Source: Apricaphanius iberus (Eukaryota > Chordata > Actinopteri > Cyprinodontiformes > Aphaniidae). From it: a stretch of DNA of 64,000 nt. Below, piece after piece: positions 31,689 to 43,315 of this stretch. The stretch lies in NCBI GenBank assembly GCA_028564705.1, contig JAPXFQ010000365.1:1-64000 (forward strand). Direction: 5' to 3'. Positions within the stretch are counted from its first letter, which is position 1; every line of letters starts with the position of its first letter. Position numbers and translations under genes: made by a program. The notes under the pieces were generated by a model. That model was not told the DNA's origin, made no database searches, and worked only from the letters and a program-made list of their open reading frames with translations.

Positions 31689-32095
31689 GTCCTCCTGACC
31701 CGTGGACGCGTTGTAAGGCCAGGGAACCGGCACCCGTAATGCCTGGGTCTTATCGGGAGTCGGGGTAATCTTGTTTGAGAATGCAGCTCAAAGTAGGGTG
31801 GTAAACTCCATCTAAGGCTGAAATACGGCTCGAGACCGATAGTCGTCAAACTATCTTAAGGAAAAAATTGACAGAAATGGGTGGAGGACCAGGTTGAGAG
31901 GCGCGAGAAACGTTTACTAGAGATATAAACTGGGGGGTGGGGTCGCACAGTCTGCCCGGGGGAATTCAACCTGGGCAGGTATATTGGGCAGGCGCACTGT
32001 GCGGGAGGATCCATTGACGAGGGACCCTTCTCGGCGTCGGATAGGCCTGTGCGGGTACCATTTCTTAGCGGACGTAAGCCGCAGACCGGCTCGGA
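31689..32095 (+). pseudogene. 28S rRNA fragment (D1-D2 region), diverged
   Basis: The segment follows vertebrate 28S rRNA in order: CCCGTGGACG; GGGTCTTATCGGGAGTCGGG; GAATGCAGCTCAAAG; GGTGGTAAACTCCATCTAAG; GAGACCGATAGTC; GTGGGGTCGCACAGTCTGCC; ATTCAACCTGGGC; and, after a gap in the variable D2 arm, CATTTCTTAGCGG and GCAGACCGGCTCGG. The invariant core is hit many times, but substitutions and 1 bp indels occur every 5-15 bases, so this is not a functional rRNA gene. It lies inside L2 3'-UTR-like sequence, antisense to that LINE. No 18S, 5.8S or spacer sequence is present. Confidence 0.85.
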
Positions 32096-35000
32096 ATTTT
32101 TCTGGCTTACATTAATTATCTTACCTAAGCTACTCTACCTCTTCCTATCTTTCATAACTTTTGACACTCTGCACTGACTACTAACATTACCTGTTCTTCT
32201 ATCTCACCTGTTGCATGACTCTAACTCTATAAAACATTTCTCTAACTGTAAGCTTTGTAAAGAGGAAAGTTTTTAGCCTGCTTTTAAAGATAGACAAATT
32301 GTCTGGCTTCACGAACAACCTGGGAGCGGTTCCATAGGGAGGGGAGCCTGCTGCTGAAGATCTGCCACTCCATTCTACTTTTAGAAATCCTAGCAACTAC
32401 CAGTAAACCTGCAGTCTGAAGGTAGCCTGAAAGGTCTTGTTAGGAACATATGGAACAATCAGTCTTTATGTATGATGGAGCAAGTTATTATGGGCTTCTT
32501 ATGGCAGAAGGAGGATCTTGAATTCTATTCTAGATTTTATGGGAGCCAGTGAGAGAGCTAAAACAGGGGAAATGTGATCTCTTCTTTTAATATTCATCAG
32601 AATCATAGCAGCAGACTATTTGGAATCTTATACTGTACGACTTTCTATTTTTATTCTGTGGACTACCTGATAATAGGACAGTCTACAGTAATCCAGCCTT
32701 GAAGTAACAATGATGGGATAGTTTTTCAAGCATCAGTCCTGGACAGGATGGTTCTAATTTTTGCAAAAATTTATTCCTAAGGTGAAAAAAGGAAATCTAC
32801 CAGACTTCTTTATTGTGAGGAGTTCTTAAATGACATTTCTTGGTCAACAATGACACCGAGGTTTTTTTTGCTTTATTACTGGAGGCTAATTTTAATGCGT
32901 CCAGGTGAGGGGCTGACTAAGTAGTTCTTTTTCAGAGCTTCTGGTCCAAAGACGACAATTCTGTTTTATCAGATTAGAAAGCAAAGAAGTTTAGTGTCAT
33001 TCTTGTTTTTTATGTCTCTCCAGACCTGCCTGTAGTATACCTAAATGATTGGATTCATCAGGTTAATGGATAGATATAGCTGTGTTCATCTGCGTAACTA
33101 TGGACTTTTTATCCAAGCTGCCTAATTATTTTACCAATGAGGAGTGGCATTATATAGTAAAAGAGAATCGGCCCAAGCAATGAACCCTGTGGTACTCGAC
33201 AAGTAACTATTGAGTTGAGGAAGATCTATTGTTTATGCACAAACTGAAATCTGGTTAGACAAATAAGATTTAAACCAACCTAGTGCTGTTCGATTATTAC
33301 ACAGACACTTTGAAGCATTTCTATGAGGATATTGTGGTCACGTGTCAAGGCCAGCCACGGAGATCTATACTCAAGCACTGATTGGTACCGTCCATTGTCT
33401 GAGGCTCTATGAGAATATCATTAGTAACCTTCACCAGGAGCTGTTTCAGTGCTGTGATGGAGCTCTAAAGCCTGACTGTGAGAACTTTCAAACAGCTCAT
33501 TATTGTTTAAATGCTCACATATCTGGTTCTGATGCAACTAATTTTCTCAAGAATTTTAGATAAGTATGGTAGATTAGATTTTCGGTCTTTAGTTAAGTAA
33601 GTCGTTTTGATCAAGAGAGGGTTTCTTAAGTAGAGGTTTAATTACAGCAATCTTAAACTCCAGTGGTAAAATCCATTGATAAGGGATAGATTCATTTATA
33701 TTTAAATTGGAGCAGCGATCTGAGGGAAATTCTTTTTAAGAGTTTAGTTGGGATTGGGTTAAACGCAGTTGCCAGTTCTGAATGAAGCTAATAATTTTTG
33801 TAATCACAATGTTCTGCTGCCATTAAAGCAGTTTAAGCTATTATATTTAGGTTCCACCATTGTTGAAGGCTCTGCCTATTAACTAAGAGGAAGCGCTTGT
33901 TGGAGAGTTCCCATTATCTTACTTCTTTATGAGGTCTATTTATTTATAAAGAATTGATGAAGTCGAGATATACTGTTAGAGCTTGGGAAGTTGGCTCCCG
34001 CGATAGAGCTATGATCTGATGTGAGTTTGGCAATGTATTTTAAAAAGAAATAGGATTATTTTTATTTCCTCGATTAAGATGAATTATATGCTGTTCTAGC
34101 TGTGTGAAGGCTTCTTTGTATAATAGCAATAAAACTATTTTTAACCATATTAAAAGGAATCAAGTAAAAAATGGTGGAGCGCATTTTCTTCTAGTTTCAT
34201 AACATTCTGCTTTTGGGTACGTAGCTCTAAATTAAATACTCCAGGGAGCTAATTTCTATGGCTAGCCACCTTCCTTTTTCACAGGGTGGCAAACTTTGTC
34301 TATTGCCCGACGCAGGAGAATTAACGCTGATGAACTAACAATGATCTAGTTGTGTGGGGGGTCACTGTTGTTAAATCACGGTTTTCTGTTCTGCATTTAT
34401 TCAACTGAGGAAATTAAATTTGGAAGAGCTTCTTTAAACATTTTGCCACGCGTTGTCTGATTACGCTTATGGTATAATGAAGTTCTTCTTTCAGGTTTGA
34501 ATATGATCATTAGAGTAAGTTTTAAATGTGATAAGGAAAAATGTTCAACAGGATAGGGTTATGTGGAAAAAGCTGTTATTCTTCACAGTCTAATGCCTAA
34601 GTCAGCACAAGATTTAAAGTGTGGTGAACATGAATGTGTTGGTCCTGCAACTATATTTGAGGTAAAGCTATTGAGTCTAGGTAGTGTTAAAAGCTGTTAT
34701 TTAGACTATCACTCTTCCTTATCAAATGAATATGAAGTCTTCCGACTATAATGACTTTATCGTGTTTAAAACTAAGTCAGATAGAAAAAATCTGATAATT
34801 GATCTAAAATTGAGTATAAGTCCTGGTGGTCCCGATATTTAAGTCCACAAACAAAGTGGCTTTACTGCTTTGTTATGTGTATGAGGAAAGCTAAAACTAG
34901 ATTGCTCACAGGAAACTATAATTATTATTTTTTTGGAGATTTAATTAGTAAAACGCGTATGATAGATAGTTGTACTCACACTCCTCGTACCAGTACTTCT

Positions 35001-35539
35001 AGGCGACACATAAAGTTTAAGTAGCTAGGGGGAAGTTGGACTTTTTATTGTGACATGTCCTCTTCCTGCAACCATGTTCTGCAAGACAAAACAAATCAAT
35101 TTTATTTTCACAAATTAAGTCTTTTACTAAGAGTGTTTTTGAGGGAGACGAATCTTATGTTTAGTAAACCAATTTAATGGATTTGTCGTTTATGTTCAGT
35201 CGAGTTTTATTTATTTTTAATAGTTTTTATACTTTTCGCTATAGTACGCATTAACTGTTTAATTCATTAGTTTCTGGTAGTGGGACGGGTAAACTATCTC
35301 TATAGGGTAGTGGCGTGGGTGGACAGTTCCCTGTTCCTTGACCTGACTCTGGGTTCCTGAGCTGGACTCTGGTGTTGTCACGGCTTTGGGAAACTAGAGA
35401 TACCCTACAATGTTCTGGGAAAGAAGGAAGCTCCGTCCTCGGTGGGATGGATGCGTCCTAACGTAACAGTCTGGTTTTCCCATAGAAGGGCCCCCCAGTT
35501 ATCATTGTAGCTCACCTCGTTTTTGGACACCACCTTGAC

Positions 35540-36275
35540 AACCAAAGGTGGAACGAAAGCATACGGCTGTACATGTCATCGCTAGTACGATCAGGCAGGG
35601 GGACCAGAAAAAATTACAGAGTCAGACATCTTTTGGCAGCCTACACACCGAAGCTACGCTAATTTTAGTGACCTCCGACTGCCGTCGCAGGCGTGTTCAT
35701 TGCCTACACAGCATTGGATACGCATCCTGCCTATACCGCCGTTTGTCCTTGGCCAAAACCTTCAGATGGGACCTAATGTCCGCAGCCCTGGCCCCTGGAA
35801 GGCATTTGACGGTGGACTTTCGTGTCTCTGGAGCCACATTCCTAACTATGGAGCTGCCAATTACAAGAATCGGCCTCTCCTGCTCGGCGGGTGCGTCGCT
35901 GAGCGGGGCGAACCTATTGTTCAGAGAAAGGGGCTGGAGGTTGGCCGCGGACTGGGGTCTGGCGCTAATCTTCCTACGGACCGTCACCCAGCTCGCCTGA
36001 GGTCCCGGCTGCACGGGAGCTGTTGAAGGACGGCTAGGTCCTGTCCTAGTTGACTCCGCGCTAGCTACTGCTGGGCCTGGCTGTTCTACAACGCGGAGCC
36101 GGGCCTCTAGCTCAGAAACCCTCGCCTCCAAAGCTACAAAAATGCTGCACTTATTACACCTACCAACTTCACTAAATGAGGCGGAGGAGTAACTAAACAT
36201 CTGACAGAGAGAGCAGGAAAGAGGAGGAGGTGTAGAGAGAGATGGAGGGACAAGAGAGAAAGCTGCCGAAGCCAT
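35540..36275 (-). pseudogene. L2 ORF1: zinc/coiled-coil plus SGNH esterase-like protein
   Basis: The start near 36275 (MASAAFSLVPPSLS) leads into CSLCQ and CNKCSIF (two C-x2-C pairs), a heptad-like VALEARVSELEARLRVVEQ coiled coil, a Pro/Ser linker, then LNNRFAPLSDAPAEQERPIL and VIGSSIVRNVAPETRKS. VIGSSIV corresponds to the G-D/N-S-(L/I) nucleophile block of SGNH esterase domains in CR1/L2 ORF1 proteins; here G-S-S-I. The frame breaks at ~35700, but SVCRLPK and, in another frame, KMSDSVIFSGPPA continue the domain to ~35540. ORF1 proteins bind LINE RNA. Confidence 0.72.
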
Positions 36276-36330
36276 GCTAGCCGTAAAGCTAAGCTATCCA
36301 AGCGGTACCTTACCTTACCTAAGAACAAAT

Positions 36331-37100
36331 TAATTAACCCAGTAAAACGCTTAAAGAGTCCTAAACCGTGAAGAAATGTAACGTTTTAATGTGTTTGTGT
36401 GTTAAAGCAACTCAGAAAAAACTTATTGACAGAGAAAGTTAGATCAGTTCAAGAGAGAGAGAAACACCGACTTGCTACAAACGAGTTAGTCACAAAACAG
36501 GAAATGACGCGATACGTCTTACCAACGCGATACGTCTCCAGGAAGCAAGCCCCTTTGCAAACAGTGCAGAGGGGCCTGTTGCCACAACAGAGATGACATC
36601 TGTTGTGAAACGGCGCTATATAAATAAACTGAATTGAATTTAATTGAAAGTTAGCTGAATGCAGAACTGATCTAAACTACGAGTTTTTAAAGTTTTAAAT
36701 AATTAGGAGGAAAACTAGAGTGTAGATGTTTGAAATGAGCATCAACAGTTTTTCTCTGAACAACCTAATTATTCAGCATTTCATTTTTTGTTTTTCTTTT
36801 AATCTGAGAAAATCGATCTGTAACCCAGTTGATTGTGCTTCTAGCCAGAAACTTGTAAAATAGATACAAAAATTATATTTAAATCAAACAGTTTCAGTTA
36901 AATATATATTAAGGGGTAAATAAGTGTGTACTAATCATGCAAAAACAAGAAACTACCAAACATTTTATTAAACAATATCGTGCAAAATTTAAAACGCTTC
37001 AGTGAAGAAGTCCTTTTACTACCATTCTGCGTCATAATAAAATTTGGTCAGTGTTCAAATTTGCTAAAGCCTTAATGTCAGTTCATCCTTGGTATCAGTG
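36331..37100. other. Retroposon tail and AT-rich spacer
   Basis: GAGATGACATCTGTTGTGAA, then CGCTATATAAATAAACTGAA and TTGAATTTAATTG at 36590-36650 form a plus-strand LINE 3' end of the same style as those at 44480-44560 and (inverted) 58875-58960. The remainder holds no gene. Confidence 0.5.
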
Positions 37101-37171
37101 ACAGCAGCTCCCTTTGATCGTATCTTAAACCCTTCTGGGAGATGCTGGACTTTTTTCCCCCGGGGGCGTCT

Positions 37172-37424
37172 TCACACAGCCTGGACCTGGGATGCTGCCT
37201 GGTGTGGTGGAGCTCTGGTGCTCCAGGTCTGGTCCTGTGCTGCTATGTCCACTACGTCACTGCTGTCTATCAGCCTGGCATGGAGAGCAGACAGATCTGA
37301 TCTCAGGAGGAACGAGACCAGGAAGAGGAGACTAAGGTTGCCAGCTATGGGAATGAAAATCATGATTATTTGTTTAGTTGATCTTGGTGAGAGGTCCAGA
37401 AGCAGCACTGAAGACTGAGTCTAG
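37172..37424 (-). CDS. Candidate exon with one membrane segment, gene unknown
   Basis: The acceptor-like TTTGTTGTTTCCTAG is followed by an open segment reading QSSVLLLDLSPRSTKQIIMI, FIPIAGNLSLLFLVSFLLRS, then DLSALHARLIDSSDVVDIAA and a stop near 37172. A ~20-residue hydrophobic stretch (IMIFIPIAGNLSLLFLVSFL) could span a membrane, with a ~45-residue hydrophilic tail behind it. Codon use looks coding-like against AT-rich surroundings. I do not recognise a family, and no partner exon is visible. It may be a transposon or receptor-tail exon. Confidence 0.35.
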
Positions 37425-37430
37425 GAAACA

Positions 37431-39198
37431 ACAAAGATATAAACCTCGGCAAAGAGAATAATGAGGTCTCAGGCAGAAATAATCTGGAAATAACCTCCAT
37501 GACAGTCAAACATTTTCTATCAGGGCTCAACATGTCTTACTGTTCCCCCAATTAAATTGTAAATGTCCGGATAGTTTACAAAATACAATTATTATCATCA
37601 TTATTATTAAAGAATTAATCTGCATGCCAACAATGTGAATATATTTTTAGAGATTGAGAAAGGAAGAAAAATCATGGTTACGTTATGTTTTTGTTAAAAA
37701 TTCTTCATTTCTTGTACTCTCAACTCAATCACATGATTGCAAATCATAATTTTATAAAACAAGTGCAACTGAAACGTTCTACAGTACATATCAACGTTGC
37801 AAAGGTTATGCTGCTCAAGTATCAAATATCTTGATTCATCTCATTACTTTTGGAGGACACATGAAACCAACATAGTTTGTTAACCCTGTTTATGTCATAT
37901 ATGCTTCAGCAGGTCATTGTAGTCAGTCTTATGGGATATAACTGATAAACATCAAATAATTACTCATCCTAATTCACATTTTTCTTTACTCATAGTATCT
38001 CAATTTACGCTTCAATCTGATTCAATAGTTAAAAACTATTAAACTATTAAAAACTAGGGACCAGCAACACACCAAATGCATAAAAAACACAAACAAAAAT
38101 GGTGAAATATATTAAAATTTAAAGCCTGTTTTAAACAGTGCTGAATATTCCTAAAAAGCAAAATTCTAGACTGAAATAAATCAGTCTCCAGCTAATCAAG
38201 ATTTTCTAGCTCCTCCTGCTTACATTTAGCTAGCTGCAGCTAAACTACAGTCAGCTCATTAACACACTTAATTAACTAAAACTGGCTACAGTAAATATCC
38301 CCGTTGACTTATTTTGGCACAGAGCAGTCAGTAAACGCTTTACGATGCTGAAAATGTTTTAATTTCATCAACTTACCAGAGAAAATGCTTCTAAAACACC
38401 GAAAATGAACTGCGTTCAGTGACGGGGGTGTGGCTATTTGGAACTATTCACAGCTACATGAACCACGTGACTTCGGCATTCCATTCTTTCTATAGAAGAC
38501 TATGGGAGTGTCCGAACTCTCTTTACATGGCTCTGCACTCGACCCAGTAAATATCTGTTACAGAGTACTGTGAGGTTACAGACTTAAGTACATTCTTCAT
38601 GTTTTGTTAGAAATCAAATTACAGTAAGCATGAGCTCTGCTTATGTTGAAACATGCAGACACCCAGATCACACAGCATCCCAATTTTTTCCTGTTGTAGA
38701 AACTAAAAACTTAAGATAGATACACTTTTGTCAAAACCAACTACTTCTTCCAATTTTATCTTTAAACATATAGACTTTTTAGTGCGTTTGAATAATTTCA
38801 TGAATCATAAAGATACTACTACAGGCAGAACATTTTTGCTAATTAAACTTTTTGTCATGTTTTAGGGGCCAAAGGGAAGACTGCTTCTTCTAGAAGAAAT
38901 ACATCCTCACTGGGGCAAAGAATATGCTCACTGTAGCATGGAGGTAGAATAAATCCAGCTATTCACCTTGTGCTTAAAATACAGTTTTAACAACCTTCAA
39001 ACACCACGGAACCTGTGATCTCAGTATACAGTAGTTCCTCTAGTGGTCGTAAAAAATAGTCTTGCTTTCACAGACTTACACATTTGCCTGTTTCCCATCT
39101 TTGCTTGTTTTCTGTCCCTGTTTTAAGTAAAATTTCTTAGAAGACCTGAATAAAAAATAATAATTCCACGCACATGTGTACTACATAGATATATATAA
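37431..39198. other. No gene seen
   Basis: AT-rich DNA. 38415-38480 contains an inverted relative of 29214-29275 (AACTATTCACAGCTACATGA, ACCACGTGACTTC). No exon signals elsewhere. Confidence 0.5.
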
Positions 39199-39549
39199 TT
39201 TGTGTTCACTGACTCGTAGTTGTAGTGGGAAAATTGACTTGTGGAAATACACTTTTAGGCATTTTGCACTTTCTTTTCTACAACTTAAAATGCAAATCAA
39301 ATTTGTGAGAGCATTTTTACCAGTCGAAAATTTTACACGCCCTCAAATTTATTTTGCATGTTTTTGATAAATTTGATACAAGTGAAAATTCAGCTGTACA
39401 AGTTTGGATTTAATGTGCAACTTCTCACGTCGCAATACACAGATGTACGCATCCAATATGCAAGCTCATATTTAAAATACAAGCGTGCTGATTCTATTTA
39501 CAGTCGCGCAGATCAATATACCACGGATGTTTTGAAACATATCTACCTT
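39199..39549. repeat. Dispersed repeat R1, copy 2
   Basis: Reverse-complement counterpart of 6724-7076, from TGTGTTCACTGACTCGTAGT to TTTTGAAACATATCTACCT. See the first copy for details. Confidence 0.85.
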
Positions 39550-40092
39550 ATGCTTCTGAAATAGAGAGATTTAACTGTTTGAAAACTGCTGTGAGACATT
39601 GATTATCTACTGAAATACAAATATGTCTTTTATGTAAAGTTAAATTAGTCAATAACACATACCTGACAGAAATTAAACAATATAAGCTTCTTTTTTTTAT
39701 TGATATTGATTATCCTGATAAACATAAGTAAGTTTGGCTGTCTGTCTTTTCGGCTATTTTGAATGTGATCTACTGGCTCTGTTGGTAAAAGTGTAGAGGT
39801 GTGTAATTCACCAAATGCACTGCCATATAGATCTTCATGATCAGCAGCAAGCTGTATTAAATATGCTGGCACTGTAGAAGTTGTTTTCCAGTGTTTTAAA
39901 ATATCTCATGAAATGAATATAATTACATTTAGATTGTTATCAAGAGTATACCATATATTTCCTTTGTCTACAAGTAACCAAATTTACTGTACATAAATAA
40001 AACGGAGATGTGAGACTACACTATAAGCTCAGCAGTTTACCTCCAGTATGATGCCACAGTGGTCTCATGGTATTCATTGCAGCCCATGGTTA

Positions 40093-40095
<3 letters not shown>
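39550..40095. other. No firm gene; one unassigned minus-strand frame
   Basis: A 75-codon minus frame (39645-39872) reads PAYLIQLAADHEDLYGSAFG and TLLPTEPVDHIQNSRK, is preceded by ACTTCTACAG and followed by a GTATG donor-like site. It is less repetitive than chance frames here, but no domain is recognised. Confidence 0.3.

Positions 40096-40164
<69 letters not shown>
40096..40164. repeat. (AT)n microsatellite
   Basis: About 66 bp of uninterrupted AT dinucleotides. Confidence 0.95.
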
Positions 40165-40166
<2 letters not shown>

Positions 40167-40189
40167 CAACCCAGGGTCATGTGTCTGAA

Positions 40190-40520
40190 ACAGAGCAGGG
40201 GGTGGAAACACACTTAAGGTTCAACAGTAGAGTGGAAGAACCTCTTCTTATGTCGAAAGGTTCTGGTCCGAAAAGAACTGCCTTAGGGGAGCAGGTCAAA
40301 CAGTCTGTGTCCAGGGTGAGAAGAGTCAGCTGTGATCCAACCTGCACGCCTCAGTGCATTGGAGGTGTACAGGTCCTGTAGAGATGGGAGTCTGCAGCCA
40401 ATCATCTTCTCAGTGGAACGCACAACAGGCTGCAGTCTCTGTTTGTCCCTGATGGTGGCTCCAGCGTACTACATGGTGATGGAGGAGGTGAGGATCAACT
40501 CGATAGTATGGCCTTGAACA
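40190..40520 (-). pseudogene. Non-LTR retrotransposon, RT C-terminal fragment
   Basis: Reading the minus strand with frame corrections: ELILTSSITM, YAGATIRDKQRLQPVVRSTE, KMIGCRLPSLQDLYTSNALR, RAGWITADSSHPGHRLFDLL and FRHKKRFFHSTV. This is the post-RT region of a fish LINE (pattern S-L-P-S-L-x-D, then H-P-G-H). Several stops; a short dead fragment. An (AT)n microsatellite abuts it. Confidence 0.7.
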
Positions 40521-42109
40521 GCTTAAAACTGTTAGATTTTTTTCAGGAAATGTAGATTGTTCGTTTACCTGTAATCAGTATTATTTTGTATTATCACAAG
40601 AAACTTCAAACATAATTATTTTTGATTACTTGGCTGTTGGGATATCTGTCCTCTCCTGTCCTTTGTGTCTTCAGGCCACCAATGATGGTGTGTAAATGCT
40701 CTAACATGTAGCTGAGGAAAGTTACAAATGTTTGCTACTAGCTGTAAGTGTTTATGAGCATGAGTGTTACGAGTGGGCTGGACTGATCTTAAGCTTTTAG
40801 CACTCTCCTGCCACACAGAGAGAGTTCTATACCCCTCATCAAAATTCCCTCTGTACAGTCTGCTGGCATCACCACTAAGGCCCTATCCTGGCAACCTTAT
40901 AGCACCTCAATGTTGGTACAGCTTAGTGCATGGGACACATTATTCTCTGCTCAAATTAGGAGGTATGCATTCATCATAGTTTAATATGTCACACATACAT
41001 CATTTCATAATATTAAAACAATGTTGGTATCAATAAAATATCAAAATGTATGTTTTAATGAATGAGCTGCCACTCCTACATCGCTGTTTGTACCCTGAAG
41101 TAGAAACAATTCAGTTCAGAGGGACGAAGAGAAGAGAAAGATCCAAAGTCTTTTTGATGTTGCTGCTGAAGGATGGATTATGTTTACAGGTTCATGTATG
41201 ACAACAGCAGTTGCTAATGTCTGATACGAAAATCCTACACCAACAGATACTTCATATCAGAGCTCAGACAGGGCTATTTGTAACGCAGTTTGTTTATACT
41301 GCAGTGGTAGTGGTTAGAGTGCACATGGACTGGGGGTCCTCATTTATCAAACATTTGTAGAAACTGTCCTATATTTTATTCTACGAATGAAATTTAGAAT
41401 GTTCATATGAACAGTCAAAAGTCTGATTTATGAAATGTAAGGTGACCCTTCGTACTCATGTTCCTCTGTTGATAAATCCATCATTTGCATACCCAGATGC
41501 TAGTGGCCGTTCAGTCATTTGTGCACAGAAACACCCTTCATTAACCCTTTTTGGTAACATCAAGTCTTCTGACACATGAAATCCTTGCATTTTTCCCAAA
41601 AATAATGACAAAGAAAGTGAATAAATTAATATTATTGACAAATAATATAGTAATAATAATATAGTGAGGCAAAAAAAGTTTTCATGATAAACAACACTTT
41701 TAAAAATGTCATTGTTAACCCAAATTAATTTCAACAGTGATAGTTTTTGCCCTCTTTTATCTGTGGTTTCTCTGCTTCATCTACTGCCAACAGACAGTAA
41801 ATGTGATAGGGATAGTGGAGATGTTCCAGTTGGGAATAAAGGAAAAAAGGTTTCCATATAACACTGAATACAATAAAACGTCCCTATGCATACACCTTGG
41901 CGAGATCTCCTACTGAAGGTGCTCCGATCATATTTTACACTTGTATTACCAGGACACCACTTTGATGGCAGCCATCAGTACGCAAAGAAAAAGCCACAAA
42001 CTCACTAAAAAAGAGCGACCATTTGGTTGTGACAGTACAGTTTGCAAACCATTTATTTATATGTGTATCAGCATCCCATTAAGCTGAAGCACTTGATGTA
42101 ACAAATAAA
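40521..42109. other. No gene seen
   Basis: AT-rich spacer without recognised element or exon. Confidence 0.5.
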
Positions 42110-42566
42110 TAAGGAGGTGGTCTGAGCATGGAGACGACAAGATGCTGCAAATCCTCTACAAGTTTGTGGTGGAGAGTGTCATCTCTTCGTCCATCATCTG
42201 ATGGGGTAGCAGCATCAGAGCCAGGGACTTAAAATGCCTCAATAATCTGATAAAGAAGGCTGGTTCTGTTCTGGGGATAAAAGTGGAACAACTGGAGATA
42301 ATGATGCAAAGAAGGATTCTTCATAAAATTTAAAAGACTATGGACAATCCTGAGCATCCTCTTCATGGGACTGTCCTACAGTAACAGAGTATCTTCAGTC
42401 GGAGGCTTCTACAGTTTCCCTGCAACACAGAACGTTACAGGAAATCCTTTCTCCCCACAGCCATCATGGTCTACAACAACTCCTTGAAAAATGAATTAAG
42501 CTACAATAACACTTAATTTCCCTCGGGGATCAATAAAGTATTTCTGAATTGAATTGAATTGAATTC
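42110..42566 (+). pseudogene. LINE 3' fragment with (GAATT)n tail
   Basis: Plus-strand remnant: MLQILYKFVVESVI, WGSSIRARDLKCLNNLIKKA, GSVLGIKVEQLEIMMQRRIL, TMDNPEHPLHGTVL, RRLLQFPCNTERYRKSFLPT and AIMVYNNSLKNEL with stops in between, then the 3' UTR and CAATAAAGTATTTCTGAATT followed by (GAATT)n. 5'-truncated, as usual for LINEs. Confidence 0.8.
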
Positions 42567-42761
42567 ACACCAGCCCTGTTTTGTCCACTTTAATCAAACT
42601 CTAGTTAATTTGCCCAAAACATCATTTTCGTTTGGATAGGTTTAAATGCGCAGTTGACCTCTAAAGGAGACCAAAAAAGCAAACTCTAGTCCTCCTAAAA
42701 ATGTTAGTCTCAGATCAATTAAAAACAAACTCTGTTGTGGTTCGGTTGCACATGTGAAAGG

Positions 42762-42900
42762 CAGTGTTGGGAGTAACGCCATTTACGTATAACAGCGTTA
42801 CTTTTAAGGTCACGGATTAACCAAATTAAGTACTTTTCCTATTGTTGCAACGCAGTTTCTGTTACCGGGGATTTAAATTAGCTCGTTAAATCGTGATTGA
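42762..42900. mobile_element. hAT-like terminal fragment
   Basis: GGCAGTGTTGGGAGTAACGC followed by alternating GTTAC/GTAAC-rich sequence is the end sequence of a common fish hAT family. No matching second end or transposase is visible. Confidence 0.45.
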
Positions 42901-43315
42901 ATAAAGTGCAGTGTTGTCAGGCTTTCCGACCCGGGAGAGAGAAAGCCAGGGCCGGAGGGTCATATGTTTTATATGTTGTACTTCCAGTACAGTTAAATGT
43001 AAACAAACACAGGAGAGCACCAGACTTTAGTGGTTTTATTCTGTTGTGTTTAGCAAATGTGCCATATAAATACTTCTAAAGCAGCTCAGGATGAACATAA
43101 AATAAGGCAGAGGACTGTAGAGAATGGTGTTTTTTTTTTAAAGACAACTGGCTCCATATGAAGCAGTGTGCAATGACAAGGACCCCCCACATACAACTTC
43201 CAGCACAGATGTCCTCCTTAAAAAGACTTTCTGCTTTTGTTGCGGTCCTGGTCCACTTGGAGAGTTTTTTTCAATTGAACTGAGACCACGTTTTTAACTG
43301 GACTAGAGTTTGTTT

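Larger units (their letters stand above)
31601..36330 (-). mobile_element. Decayed near-full-length L2 LINE (ORF1, EN remnants, RT, 3' UTR)
   Basis: From 5' (36330) to 3' on the minus strand: ORF1 with zinc cysteines, coiled coil and esterase-like domain (35540-36275); a strongly decayed endonuclease region (34200-35500); RT (32230-34200) recognisable by base-level match to the better copy at 60192-61800; and a 3' UTR interrupted by a 28S rRNA fragment (31689-32095). Indels are dense throughout, so no long RT frame survives. Confidence 0.78.

Noticed and set aside
31689..32095. Functional rDNA repeat or R2-type target site
   Set aside because: Only the D1-D2 portion is present with many indels; R2 inserts much further downstream in 28S and the adjacent RT is L2-type.
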